A stretch of DNA of 35,506 nt, taken from IMG/VR virus record IMGVR_UViG_3300025785_000046, positions 1 through 35,506 of that record. One strand, given 5' to 3'. Shown one piece after another: positions 1 to 8,010 of the stretch (within the stretch, counting starts at the first letter, position 1; each line of letters opens with the position of its first letter). The translations under genes and the position numbers were made by a program. This DNA comes from a virus. The notes below the pieces were generated by a model that had not been told where the DNA came from, did not search any database, and was given only the letters and a program-made list of their open reading frames with translations.

Positions 1-138
1 AACGCTTTGCTGCCATGGTATGACGCTAAGCGGTAACCAACTAAGCGGCTGATAGTTTGCGTTGAGTATCAGAGTGTCCGACATGTAATGTATTTACTTC
101 CATAATGTGACAATTTAATAATACTACATGTACAAAAT
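1..138. other. Unassigned left edge upstream of terminase
   Basis: One plus-strand frame is open from the window edge to a TAA at 34-36 and could be the last eleven codons of an upstream gene (in T4 the small terminase gene 16 precedes gene 17), but eleven residues cannot be identified. An 8-base direct repeat CTAAGCGG occurs at 26-33 and 41-48. I found no convincing tRNA, promoter or terminator in the rest. Confidence 0.2.
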
Positions 139-144
139 ATGTCA

Positions 145-151
145 ATAAATA
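145..151 (+). promoter_or_regulatory. T4-type late promoter of terminase gene
   Basis: AATAAATA at 144-151 matches the T4 late consensus TATAAATA except at the first base. Five bases separate it from the ATG at 157. In T4 the last A of the element is near -6, so transcription would start at or next to the A of this ATG. No Shine-Dalgarno is visible. Confidence 0.6.
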
Positions 152-156
152 TTTGC

Positions 157-1716
157 ATGGCAAAACCCGTAGAAAATAAACTTATACGTAAGCCGCATAT
201 ACGTATGCAAATTACCGAACAGCAACTAATTGAATTTAGTTTGTGCGCCGATCCTGTGACAGGTCCAGAATATTTCATTAGAAATTTCTTTTATATTCAG
301 CATCCTACCAAAGGCAGATTACAACTTAGTCCGTTTGATTATCAAGAAGAACTGCTACACAACTATCATAATAATCGTTTTAGTATTAACATGCTAGGTC
401 GCCAAATGGGTAAATCCACACTAGCGGCGGGCTACTTGTTATGGTATGCTATGTTTGTTCCAGATAGCACTATTCTTGTAGCAAGCAACAAATATACTGG
501 CGCACAAGATATCATGCAACGTATTAGATTTGGTTATGAAAATTGTCCAGACCATATTCGTGCTGGTGTAATTGATTATAACAAGGGTTCGCTTGGATTT
601 GACAATGGTAGCCGTATCGTAAGTTCAACCACCACTGAAACGACAGGTCGTGGTATGAGTATTTCACTCCTATACTGTGACGAGTTGGCGTTTGTTCGTC
701 CTACTATTGCAAAAGAGTTCTGGACATCTATTAGTCCTACACTATCAACGGGTGGTAAGGCAATTATTACTTCTACTCCTAATAGCGATGAAGACCAATT
801 TGCTGATATTTGGAAAGAAGCCAATAAGAAATTTGATGCCCACGGCAATGAAACTCCACTTGGTCGTAACGGATTTAGTCCATTCCTTGCAACATGGGAC
901 CGTCATCCAGAACGTAATAAGGATTGGGCAGAACGTGAAATAAGTAGCGTTGGTGTTGATCGTTTCCGTCGTGAGCATAATTGCGAGTTTGTTATCTATG
1001 ATGAAACGCTTATTGCACCAGGTGTACTTGTTGATCTTAGTGGTGTTGAACCAATTGAAAAACAAGGTCAAGTTCGTTGGTATGAAAAGCCACAGCGCAA
1101 TCATGTTTATATTGTAGCACTTGACCCAAGTCTTGGTACAGGTGGCGATCCTGCCGCTATTGAAGTATATGATGCAACTACTATGCGACAAGTAGCAGAG
1201 TGGCAACATAATCTTACTATTATTCAAAAGCAAGTGCTAATTATGGCTGAAATATGCAAATATATTAAAGAAACAACGGGCAATGCTGGTGATATCTATT
1301 ATAGTATAGAAAACAATAGTATTGGTGAAGCCGCACTTAATGCAGTTGCTGACATTGGCGAAGAGAATATACCAGGCAGTTTCTTAAGTGAGCCTGGTGG
1401 TGGCGGACGCAGATTTCGTAAAGGATTTAACACCACGCCAAAGAGTAAGATTGCAGCATGTTCTAAGTTTAAACTATGGATGGAAACAGGCAAGATTAAA
1501 CTATGCAGTAAGAGTTTAATTAGCGAACTTAAAACATTTGTGGCACATGGCGTAAGTTATAGTGGTAAAACTGGCGAGACAGATGATCTTGTTATGGCAA
1601 CACTGCTTGCAGTTCGTATGATTTTACATCTGCGTCAATATGATAGTAGAATTAGCGATGGTTTAGCAATGGATGCAGCAGACATCATTCCACCAATGCC
1701 GTTTGTTATGTTATGA
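157..1716 (+). CDS. 17: Terminase large subunit (gp17-like packaging ATPase/nuclease)
   Basis: This is the motor that pumps DNA into proheads and cuts the concatemer. Numbered from the ATG at 157 (519 aa), the ATPase domain has Walker A GRQMGKST at about 81-88, Walker B SLLYCDE at about 170-176 and a coupling motif ITSTPN at about 204-209. The RNase H-like nuclease domain has an Asp in VALDPSLG (about 323), a Glu in SIEN (about 385) and Asp residues in TGETDDLV (about 476-477), the expected acidic triad. An ATG at 139 is in frame and would add six residues. I prefer 157 because a late-promoter element lies directly in front of it. It is followed at once by another promoter and a structural-type gene. 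Confidence 0.95.
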   Translation: MAKPVENKLIRKPHIRMQITEQQLIEFSLCADPVTGPEYFIRNFFYIQHPTKGRLQLSPFDYQEELLHNYHNNRFSINMLGRQMGKSTLAAGYLLWYAMFVPDSTILVASNKYTGAQDIMQRIRFGYENCPDHIRAGVIDYNKGSLGFDNGSRIVSSTTTETTGRGMSISLLYCDELAFVRPTIAKEFWTSISPTLSTGGKAIITSTPNSDEDQFADIWKEANKKFDAHGNETPLGRNGFSPFLATWDRHPERNKDWAEREISSVGVDRFRREHNCEFVIYDETLIAPGVLVDLSGVEPIEKQGQVRWYEKPQRNHVYIVALDPSLGTGGDPAAIEVYDATTMRQVAEWQHNLTIIQKQVLIMAEICKYIKETTGNAGDIYYSIENNSIGEAALNAVADIGEENIPGSFLSEPGGGGRRFRKGFNTTPKSKIAACSKFKLWMETGKIKLCSKSLISELKTFVAHGVSYSGKTGETDDLVMATLLAVRMILHLRQYDSRISDGLAMDAADIIPPMPFVML

Positions 1717-1719
1717 GGC

Positions 1720-1726
1720 ATAAATA
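1720..1726 (+). promoter_or_regulatory. T4-type late promoter, leaderless geometry
   Basis: CATAAATA (1719-1726) lies just after the terminase stop. Five bases separate it from ATG 1732, so the predicted start of transcription coincides with the start codon. GAGG at 1715-1718 is too far upstream to be a good ribosome site. Confidence 0.65.
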
Positions 1727-1731
1727 ATCCT

Positions 1732-4125
1732 ATGAGTGATATCAATCAAGCAGCCGAAGACCTATTTTTTAAATTAAGAAATCGTTTTCCCAAGATAAAA
1801 CTTGGTGATGAAGACGGTAAGCCTACTATTGATCCTGCAAAAGGAAGATTTTTTAATTTTCCATATACTGATAAAGACAGTAATCGTAATTATGGCGATA
1901 TTAGCTGCAGTTTAATTGATGGCAATAGTCTTAAAGTATTCTTTGATACTGCTATCACAGAACGCATGTTACCAGAAGATAAAAATTATTGGTATCAATT
2001 TTTACGTGAATTGCGTCGAATGGCAAAATCACACATGTTAAATTTTGATGTTCGTGATATTACAAAAGATACACTAAGTCGTAGAGACTATGAATACATG
2101 ATTAAATTAAACCCAGAGAAGAAAAAAATGAAAGAATCATTAGAAGAAAGCCGTGTATTATGGCAACGTCGTGGTAAGTTTAGCGAAGGAACGTTAAACA
2201 ATGTTCGTATCAATGTTGTTCATAACGAAAAGATGCTAGAAAACCCAAATAATCGTTTGCTTAAAGTGGATCGAATTTACTTGGTAAATGAAAATGGTGA
2301 GAAGTTTTTACTACCATTTAAGAGCGTTGGTGGTGCCAAGGCAATGGCTAATCATGTATCACGTGGTGGAAATCCTTATGATTCACATGGTCAAATTATT
2401 TCACGTGCAATTAGCGAAATGAAAAATTTAAGTCGTTTCACTAGTGTAACTCGCAATCGTACATTTGAAAGTGCAGAAGCAGGTGATGTTATTACTGCTG
2501 CACAACAAATGAAAGAAAGTATTAAGCGTCATGTAACTCGTCTTACGCATAATAGTCGTTCATTTAGTGAAAGTTTGGAAGCATTAAGCACTCTATTGGG
2601 CGAAAATAATGAAGATGTTACAGAAGTAAAAGGTTGGTTCACCCAACAAACTTACAATGAAAACTTAGACAATTACCTAGCAAGTGCTGCTGGTGCTTAT
2701 AAGAAACTTAAAGAAGGTGTGTTTATCGTGCAAGAAGCTGCTGGTGATGTTGAAAAGAAAATTTTAGACCCTAATTTTAAACTTGTTCTTAAGAGTGATC
2801 CAGGTCTCGATAAGTTAATGGTTAGTCGCCAATATACCAATACTACTGCACTGCTAACCGCAGTGTTAGGCGACATTGCCAATCGTATGATGGCAAAAGA
2901 TGGTGATGACATTGCTAACTTCGCAAGTCTTATGGGTGACCTGGTAAGCAGCGAAGGTGAAAGTTTTGGTCAAAAAAGCGAACCAGAATATAATCGTGAT
3001 AAAAAACTTGCTATCATGTTAGCACAAAAATATATGAAAGACTTAGCTGAAATTCGTAAAAATCCTGAATATGAAAAGCAAGTTCGTAAAACTGCAAATC
3101 GTGATTTTTCAGCTAAGGAAAGCATTAGAACAGAAGCAGATCAATTTGCCGAAGAAATTATGAATATTGGTGAAGAAGAAGTCGAAGAAAGCGGCTTACA
3201 ATATTATACTGGTAAAAAGAAATATGGCAAAGACGGTATGGAAGCACTTGCAAAAGCAGGTCGTGATGGCGCAAGTCAAGAAGAACTTGGTCGTGTTAAA
3301 GACAAGTACATGAAAAAAGAAGATGCTGTAAATGAAGAACCAAATGAAGGTAATGAGTTTAGTGGCAATCTTGCAAAGGCAAAGGCTGCTGGTAAGAAAG
3401 AATTTAAAGTAGATGGCAAGACTTACCCAGTTAAGGAAGGCGATGCAAGCGAACCAGAACACAAAAAGGCAGACGCCGACGATAAACGTTATGATGATGA
3501 AGAAGATTATTATGATGCTGACGGTTCAACCAATCCACATGGTGCATATGATGCCGGTGGTCACTATTATCCAGAACGAGATATGAAAGAAACAAAGGAA
3601 ACCCCAATGAAAAACAAAAATATTGAAGAAATGCGTAGATTGGCAGGTCTGCCTTTGATGGAAAATTATATCTATGCGCAAGAAGAAGACAAGAGTGAAG
3701 ACGAAGAAAATGCTCCTGACACTGTTCCACATAAGGCAGATGAGCCAAGTGCTGATGACAAGGCAGAATATGATCAAGAAGGTCGTATGGCAAAGAGCGA
3801 TTTAAAAACCGCTAAAGATGCTGCTGATGAACTTCGCTCAATCCTAGATGACGATGAAAACCTACCAGAATGGGTACAAGCTAAGATTACAAAGGCTGTT
3901 GATTATCTAGACACTGCTCGTGATTATATGAAAGATAACGATGTAGAATATACTGATGAAACAGTAGAAGAAGCCAAGTCAAAAGGCAAGCCAGATTATC
4001 TTGACTTTGACAAGGATGGCGACAAAGAAGAGTCAATGAAGAAGGCACTTAGCGATAAGAAAAAGATGAAAGAAAGTGCTGACCTAACTTGGCTTCAAGC
4101 AATTGCAGGTATTAATCGCAAATGA
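1732..4125 (+). CDS. Large acidic protein, probable virion or prohead component
   Basis: 797 aa with no enzymatic motif that I recognise. The N-terminal 130 residues look globular, the middle is helical and charged, and the last 250 residues are low-complexity and rich in D, E and K, hence probably disordered. Near the C terminus DFDKDGD (about 758-764) resembles an EF-hand or dockerin calcium loop. The neighbouring text PDYLD-FDKDGDKEE and the phrase MRRLAGLPLMEN (about 640-650) belong to motif types that I recall from structural and scaffold proteins of marine T4-like phages. The gene lies directly behind terL, has its own late-type promoter and overlaps the next ORF by ATGA, all consistent with late structural expression. 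The exact role is unknown. Confidence 0.6.
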   Translation: MSDINQAAEDLFFKLRNRFPKIKLGDEDGKPTIDPAKGRFFNFPYTDKDSNRNYGDISCSLIDGNSLKVFFDTAITERMLPEDKNYWYQFLRELRRMAKSHMLNFDVRDITKDTLSRRDYEYMIKLNPEKKKMKESLEESRVLWQRRGKFSEGTLNNVRINVVHNEKMLENPNNRLLKVDRIYLVNENGEKFLLPFKSVGGAKAMANHVSRGGNPYDSHGQIISRAISEMKNLSRFTSVTRNRTFESAEAGDVITAAQQMKESIKRHVTRLTHNSRSFSESLEALSTLLGENNEDVTEVKGWFTQQTYNENLDNYLASAAGAYKKLKEGVFIVQEAAGDVEKKILDPNFKLVLKSDPGLDKLMVSRQYTNTTALLTAVLGDIANRMMAKDGDDIANFASLMGDLVSSEGESFGQKSEPEYNRDKKLAIMLAQKYMKDLAEIRKNPEYEKQVRKTANRDFSAKESIRTEADQFAEEIMNIGEEEVEESGLQYYTGKKKYGKDGMEALAKAGRDGASQEELGRVKDKYMKKEDAVNEEPNEGNEFSGNLAKAKAAGKKEFKVDGKTYPVKEGDASEPEHKKADADDKRYDDEEDYYDADGSTNPHGAYDAGGHYYPERDMKETKETPMKNKNIEEMRRLAGLPLMENYIYAQEEDKSEDEENAPDTVPHKADEPSADDKAEYDQEGRMAKSDLKTAKDAADELRSILDDDENLPEWVQAKITKAVDYLDTARDYMKDNDVEYTDETVEEAKSKGKPDYLDFDKDGDKEESMKKALSDKKKMKESADLTWLQAIAGINRK

Positions 4126-4334
4126 ATTATGATTTAGCATGGCTTCAAAATTGGGCATCAACACAAACTTATACAGATAGCGGTTCGGCAAGTTGGGCAG
4201 TAATTTCACAAGTTATTCCTAACTTCCCCAATCACAGTGTTACGCTTGGTTCTACTGATGATGGTCGTTATCAAATCATTCTTACTGGTGAGCAAATAGA
4301 TGGCACACCAGTTTATATTAATCCGCTAGCCTAA
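4122..4334 (+). CDS. Small hypothetical protein
   Basis: 70 aa, starting in an ATGA overlap with the stop of the preceding gene and sharing one base with the next (TAATG at 4332-4336), so it is translationally coupled on both sides. It begins MNYDLAWLQNWA, which echoes the DLTWLQAIAGI tail of the upstream protein. No signal peptide, membrane segment or cysteine pattern is seen. It is probably co-expressed with the upstream late gene. The function is unknown. Confidence 0.6.
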   Translation: MNYDLAWLQNWASTQTYTDSGSASWAVISQVIPNFPNHSVTLGSTDDGRYQIILTGEQIDGTPVYINPLA

Positions 4335-5041
4335 TGAAAAAACCCTTACTCACGGATATAGAAGCATATCCTCAATATCCGTGGGCAAGATGGGTTTATA
4401 ATAAATTACTGCTGTCTCAGGCGCTCCAATATGAGTGCGCTCCTCATGGTATCCCTCCTACAACATATCCTGTATTTTCTAAACCAATAATGAACTTGGA
4501 AGGTATGGCACTTGGCAGCAAAGTATGGCATAGTGCTGATGACATTGAATATATTGCTGGTCATTATTGGATGCCACTATTCACCGGCACACATTGTTCA
4601 TATGACGTTCAATTAAAAAATGGTGAAGTAATCTATTGTAAAAAAGCAATAGCAACCCATAGCGATGACCATAAATGCATACAGTATTGGAAAATATTCA
4701 ATAGTGACTTAAACGAAGCACAACGCATTTGGAAAAATTTACTACCAGAGTTCACTGGTTATGTAAATTTTGAAACTATCGGCGGTAAAATAATTGAAGT
4801 TCATCTGCGTTGGTCAGCAGAATGGTATGATTGGTATGATACGCCAATCTTTTACAGCGTTCCAGTTTGGTGGAAAAATTTACCAAAAACTATTGACATT
4901 CCGCCAAACACCTGTTATGTTAAGGATGTGTGCGGCGATATTACGAATCAGTCATTGGAAATTAAACGTAGTCACCTAATACTCTGTGAAGATTTGGCAG
5001 AGGGATTAGCACTACGTGACAAAATAATTTCAAATAATTGA
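4334..5041 (+). CDS. Hypothetical protein with an ATP-grasp-like C-terminal segment
   Basis: 235 aa, rich in Trp and Tyr. The segment FTGYVNFETIGGKIIEVHLR (residues about 141-160) resembles the metal-binding strand pair of ATP-grasp ligases, where a Glu follows a hydrophobic strand and is succeeded by an I-I-E-x-H-L-R phrase. An ATP-grasp glycine loop is not evident, so the match is partial and the protein could be a divergent or degenerate ligase or something unrelated. It is translationally coupled to the preceding small ORF (TAATG) and is the last gene before the gp32 promoter. The adjacent genes give no metabolic context. Confidence 0.5.
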   Translation: MKKPLLTDIEAYPQYPWARWVYNKLLLSQALQYECAPHGIPPTTYPVFSKPIMNLEGMALGSKVWHSADDIEYIAGHYWMPLFTGTHCSYDVQLKNGEVIYCKKAIATHSDDHKCIQYWKIFNSDLNEAQRIWKNLLPEFTGYVNFETIGGKIIEVHLRWSAEWYDWYDTPIFYSVPVWWKNLPKTIDIPPNTCYVKDVCGDITNQSLEIKRSHLILCEDLAEGLALRDKIISNN

Positions 5042-5073
5042 AGAAAGATATTGCATCTATCTTATCGTTGGTG

Positions 5074-5081
5074 TATAAATA
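5074..5081 (+). promoter_or_regulatory. Consensus T4 late promoter upstream of gp32 gene
   Basis: A perfect TATAAATA at 5074-5081. The predicted start near 5087 gives a leader of about 60 bases that ends in an A-rich stretch with AAAAGGA (5131-5137) as ribosome site for ATG 5147. The A-rich, weakly structured leader would suit gp32 translational autoregulation as known in T4, but this is inference. Confidence 0.65.
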
Positions 5082-5146
5082 GATATATGCAGTGGAGAGA
5101 GTTCCATTGTATATGGCATATATGGCAAACAAAAGGAAAATACATT

Positions 5147-6151
5147 ATGGCTTCATTGGCAGAAATCCGTGCGAAACTCGCACAACAAGAGTCCCGCAAC
5201 AGCGGAAATAACAGCGGCGGCGGTCGTGATAACGCAATTTACCCCCATTGGGATATTCCAGAAAGTTCAACAGCACGTATTAGGTTCTTGCCTGATGGTG
5301 ATGCGAAGAATGACTTTTTCTGGGTTGAACGTGCAATGATCCGCTTGCCTTTCGCAGGTGTTAAGGGTCAGATGAACAGCAAGCCTGTTACTGTTCAAGT
5401 TCCTTGCATGGAAATGTGGAATGAAACATGTCCAATTCTAACCGAGGTTCGCACATGGTTCAAGGACAAGAGCCTTGAAGAAATGGGTCGCAAGTATTGG
5501 AAGAAGCGTTCGTATCTTTTCCAAGGCTTTGTTCGTGATAATCCACTTACCGAAGACAGCACTCCTGAGAATCCAATTCGTAGGTTTGTAATTAGCCCAA
5601 GCATTTATCCTTTGATCATTGCTGCATTGAAAGACCCTGATATTGAGGAACTACCGACAGACTATGATCGTGGTCTGGACTTTAGTGTCACTAAAACGAG
5701 CAAGGGACAGTATGCAGATTATGCTACCAGTAAGTGGGCCCGTAAAGAAACCCCTCTCACTCAGACAGAACGTGCGGCAATTGATGCCTATGGTTTGTTT
5801 GACTTGAAGAGTTTCCTTCCAAAGAAACCAGGTGATACTGAAATGAAGATCATCAAAGAGATGTTTGAAGCATCTGTTGATGGTGCTACCTACGACGAGT
5901 CACGTTGGGGTCAGTATTACAAGCCAAGTGGCATGAACGGCAATGCTAACAGCGATGCTGATGATGTTCCTGCTGCAAAACCTACTGTGGCATATAGCCG
6001 TCCAGCACCAGTTCAAGAGGATGTTCTTTTTGATATGGACGATACGCCAGTTGCCAGTGCGCCAGTAAGCACTGCACCAAAGAGTGGTGATAGCAACCAA
6101 CGTGCTGCTGACATTCTCAGCATGATTCGCAATCGTAAGACTGCAGAATAA
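5147..6151 (+). CDS. 32: Single-stranded DNA-binding protein (gp32-like)
   Basis: 334 aa (T4 gp32 is 301). It coats single-stranded DNA during replication and recombination. The start MASLAEIRAKLA has a clear AAAAGGA ribosome site; an in-frame start further upstream would add an unlikely W/H-rich stretch. The basic N terminus is followed by a Gly/Asn-rich linker, then a core containing IYPHWDIPES, ARIRFLPDGD and FFWVERAMIRLPF, features I recognise in gp32 of marine T4-like phages. Cys87 and Cys95 sit where the T4 zinc ribbon lies, although the full zinc ligand set is not obvious. The C-terminal 60 residues are flexible with an acidic DVLFDMDDTP segment, as expected for partner binding. A terminator-like hairpin and the uvsX promoter follow. 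Confidence 0.85.
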   Translation: MASLAEIRAKLAQQESRNSGNNSGGGRDNAIYPHWDIPESSTARIRFLPDGDAKNDFFWVERAMIRLPFAGVKGQMNSKPVTVQVPCMEMWNETCPILTEVRTWFKDKSLEEMGRKYWKKRSYLFQGFVRDNPLTEDSTPENPIRRFVISPSIYPLIIAALKDPDIEELPTDYDRGLDFSVTKTSKGQYADYATSKWARKETPLTQTERAAIDAYGLFDLKSFLPKKPGDTEMKIIKEMFEASVDGATYDESRWGQYYKPSGMNGNANSDADDVPAAKPTVAYSRPAPVQEDVLFDMDDTPVASAPVSTAPKSGDSNQRAADILSMIRNRKTAE

Positions 6152-6162
6152 TAGCACTATTC

Positions 6163-6190
6163 GGGACAGGATTATTGACAATCCTGTCCC
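6163..6190 (+). terminator. Perfect 11-bp hairpin after gp32 gene
   Basis: GGGACAGGATT (6163-6173) pairs perfectly with AATCCTGTCCC (6180-6190) around a six-base loop. It is followed by AATTTC rather than a strong T-run, so termination may be incomplete. The loop contains most of the -35 box of the next promoter. Confidence 0.6.
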
Positions 6191-6203
6191 AATTTCATAT
6201 AAT
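6175..6203 (+). promoter_or_regulatory. Consensus sigma70-type promoter of uvsX
   Basis: TTGACA (6175-6180), a 17-base spacer and TATAAT (6198-6203) match the bacterial consensus perfectly. The predicted start near 6210 leaves a leader of about 22 bases with AAAGG before ATG 6232. The -35 box overlaps the hairpin loop of the gp32 terminator-like structure. Confidence 0.85.
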
Positions 6204-6231
6204 AATTGAATAATATAATAAAGGCATAATC

Positions 6232-7281
6232 ATGGCTAAACCATTTGACATATCAAAATTTCGTAAAAGTCTAACCAAGAGTATTGAAGGTCTCAGCATT
6301 GGTTATAATGATCCAACTGATTGGGTCTCAACAGGTAATTATACACTTAACTATTTGATTAGTGGTGATTTTAATAAGGGTATTCCACTAGGCAAGGTTA
6401 CTGTGTTTGCTGGCGAGTCTGGCGCAGGTAAAAGTTATATTTGCAGTGGTAATATTGTTCGCCATGCACAGGAACAGGGAATTTATGTTGTTCTTGTTGA
6501 TAGTGAAAATGCACTTGACGAAGATTGGCTTAAGGCACTTGGCGTAGATACCAGTGAAGAAAAACTTCTTAAACTCAATATGGCAATGATTGATGATGTT
6601 GCCAAGACAATTAGTGAGTTTATGAAAGAATATCGCACGATGCCAGAAGATGGTCGTCCAAAGGTATTATTTGTGATTGATTCGCTTGGTATGTTGCTTA
6701 CTCCAACTGACCTTAATCAGTTTGAAGCAGGTGATTTGAAGGGTGACATGGGACGTAAGCCAAAGGCGCTAACTGCATTGGTGCGTAACTGTGTTAATAT
6801 GTTTGGTGCAGCAAATGTTGGCATGGTGGCAACCAACCATACCTATGCTTCACAGGATATGTTTGATCCAGATGACAAGATTTCTGGTGGTCAGGGCTTT
6901 ATCTATGCTTCTTCTATCGTAGTTGCTATGCGTAAGTTGAAGTTGAAGACTGATGAAGATGGCAATAAGACTACTACAGTTAATGGTATTCGTGCTGCAT
7001 GTAAGATTATGAAGACACGCTATGCTAAGCCATTTGAAAGCGTTCAAGTTGAAATTCCATATAAAACTGGCATGAGTCCATATAGTGGATTGATTGATAT
7101 GCTTGAAAGTCAGGGTATTCTTGTCAAGGCTGGTAACATGTTGCAATATACAAGTCCTGTTACTGGTGAGATTACTAAAGCATTTCGTAAAAACTGGACA
7201 GATGAACAACTTGATATAATTATGGAAGAGTATGCAAAACATGCTCCTATTACTAAGAAGGAAGAAGTAGAAGATGAGTGA
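6232..7281 (+). CDS. uvsX: UvsX, RecA-like recombinase
   Basis: 349 aa. It is the phage strand-exchange protein that forms filaments on single-stranded DNA for recombination-dependent replication. Walker A GESGAGKSY lies at about 61-69 and Walker B VLFVID at about 145-150. LLTPTDLNQFEAGDLKGDMG follows in the position of the mobile DNA-binding loops, and VATNHTYAS reads like the sensor segment. The length is close to the roughly 390 aa of T4 UvsX. It has a near-perfect early promoter directly upstream, and its 3' end overlaps the next small ORF by 8 bases, so uvsX, the small acidic ORF and uvsY form one operon. Confidence 0.93.
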   Translation: MAKPFDISKFRKSLTKSIEGLSIGYNDPTDWVSTGNYTLNYLISGDFNKGIPLGKVTVFAGESGAGKSYICSGNIVRHAQEQGIYVVLVDSENALDEDWLKALGVDTSEEKLLKLNMAMIDDVAKTISEFMKEYRTMPEDGRPKVLFVIDSLGMLLTPTDLNQFEAGDLKGDMGRKPKALTALVRNCVNMFGAANVGMVATNHTYASQDMFDPDDKISGGQGFIYASSIVVAMRKLKLKTDEDGNKTTTVNGIRAACKIMKTRYAKPFESVQVEIPYKTGMSPYSGLIDMLESQGILVKAGNMLQYTSPVTGEITKAFRKNWTDEQLDIIMEEYAKHAPITKKEEVEDE

Positions 7282-7498
7282 TACAAGCGAATTACTTGTT
7301 CAATTTTGGCAAACAGTAAAAGAATATATTTCAGCAAAAGACCGTCAGGTAGCAGCCGACCATGTTATTAATGAGTTGGTTGAATTAGGCATTACAGATC
7401 ACGATTTACAAGAACTAGCCGTTGATAGTGCCATGCGAGCAGCAATTGCTGAACATCTTGAAGTAGAAGACTCTGACGAAGATAGTGATGACGAATGA
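7274..7498 (+). CDS. Small acidic protein between uvsX and uvsY
   Basis: 74 aa with a helical N-terminal part (FWQTVKEYISAKDRQVAADHVINELVELG) and an acidic tail ending DSDEDSDDE. It overlaps uvsX by 8 bases and the next ORF by ATGA (7495-7498), so coordinated translation is likely. I recall similar short ORFs next to uvsX in marine T4-like phages, but no function is assigned. The position suggests an accessory role in recombination or replication. Confidence 0.6.
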   Translation: MSDTSELLVQFWQTVKEYISAKDRQVAADHVINELVELGITDHDLQELAVDSAMRAAIAEHLEVEDSDEDSDDE

Positions 7499-7956
7499 GT
7501 GGTTGGTACACTAAAGTAAGTCAAGATTTGTCTAATATTCCTAACTTCATAGAACACTATGAACGGGAATTAGAAACGGCAAAACGTGATATTAATATCT
7601 ACGGCAACGTAGAAAAAAATATCAGTAACTTACCTGGTATTACTGCTTATCGTTTTAACCAATTACAAGAAATTGAAGCAATTCTTAATCATCTGAATAT
7701 TCAGTTGCGTAAGATTCGCCGCAAACATTTTCAAAAATACTTAGAACACTATGCTCGTGCGCTAACTGCACGTGATGCAGAGAAATACGTTGATGGTGAA
7801 GAAGAAGTTATTGACTTTGAAACCATCATCAACGAAGTAGCCTTACTGCGAAATAAGTGGTTAGGAATCATGAAAGCAATGGAAAGTAAGAACTTTATGC
7901 TAGGTCATTTAGTTAAGTTAAAAACTGCTGGCATGGAAGATTTTAATATATCTTAA
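7495..7956 (+). CDS. uvsY: UvsY-like recombination mediator
   Basis: 153 aa (T4 UvsY is 137). UvsY helps UvsX displace gp32 from single-stranded DNA. The call rests on operon position behind uvsX, size, and overall pattern: a basic helical centre with LRKIRRKHFQKYLEHYARAL (about 71-90) and a C-terminal KWLGIMKAMESKNFMLGHLV segment. The latter resembles the T4 helix in which a run of hydrophobics precedes a Ser-Arg/Lys-x-Phe turn and an isoleucine-rich end. Sequence identity to T4 is low by eye, so a profile search should confirm it. Confidence 0.7.
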   Translation: MSGWYTKVSQDLSNIPNFIEHYERELETAKRDINIYGNVEKNISNLPGITAYRFNQLQEIEAILNHLNIQLRKIRRKHFQKYLEHYARALTARDAEKYVDGEEEVIDFETIINEVALLRNKWLGIMKAMESKNFMLGHLVKLKTAGMEDFNIS

Positions 7957-8010
7957 TTATTTAATTAAGTGTATAATCAGTAATATATACAAGATATCAA
8001 CGAGGAAAAC

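Noticed and set aside
1-100. Possible tRNA or RNA element at the left edge
   Set aside because: The GGTAA and CTAAGCGG repeats recall a D-arm, but no acceptor or T-arm pairs could be drawn.
69-278. Minus-strand reading frame across the terminase start
   Set aside because: It overlaps the conserved terminase gene and its promoter, has no ribosome site and looks like random Cys/Ile-rich translation.
745-1233. Long minus-strand frame inside terminase
   Set aside because: It is the antisense of the conserved nuclease domain; no independent motif or ribosome site.
3431-3793. Minus-strand frame inside the acidic structural gene
   Set aside because: His/Leu/Phe-rich translation is what the complement of GAA/GAT-rich codons yields.
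5114-5212. A short 32-codon frame overlapping the gp32 start
   Set aside because: It runs out of frame through the conserved gp32 N terminus and lacks its own ribosome site.
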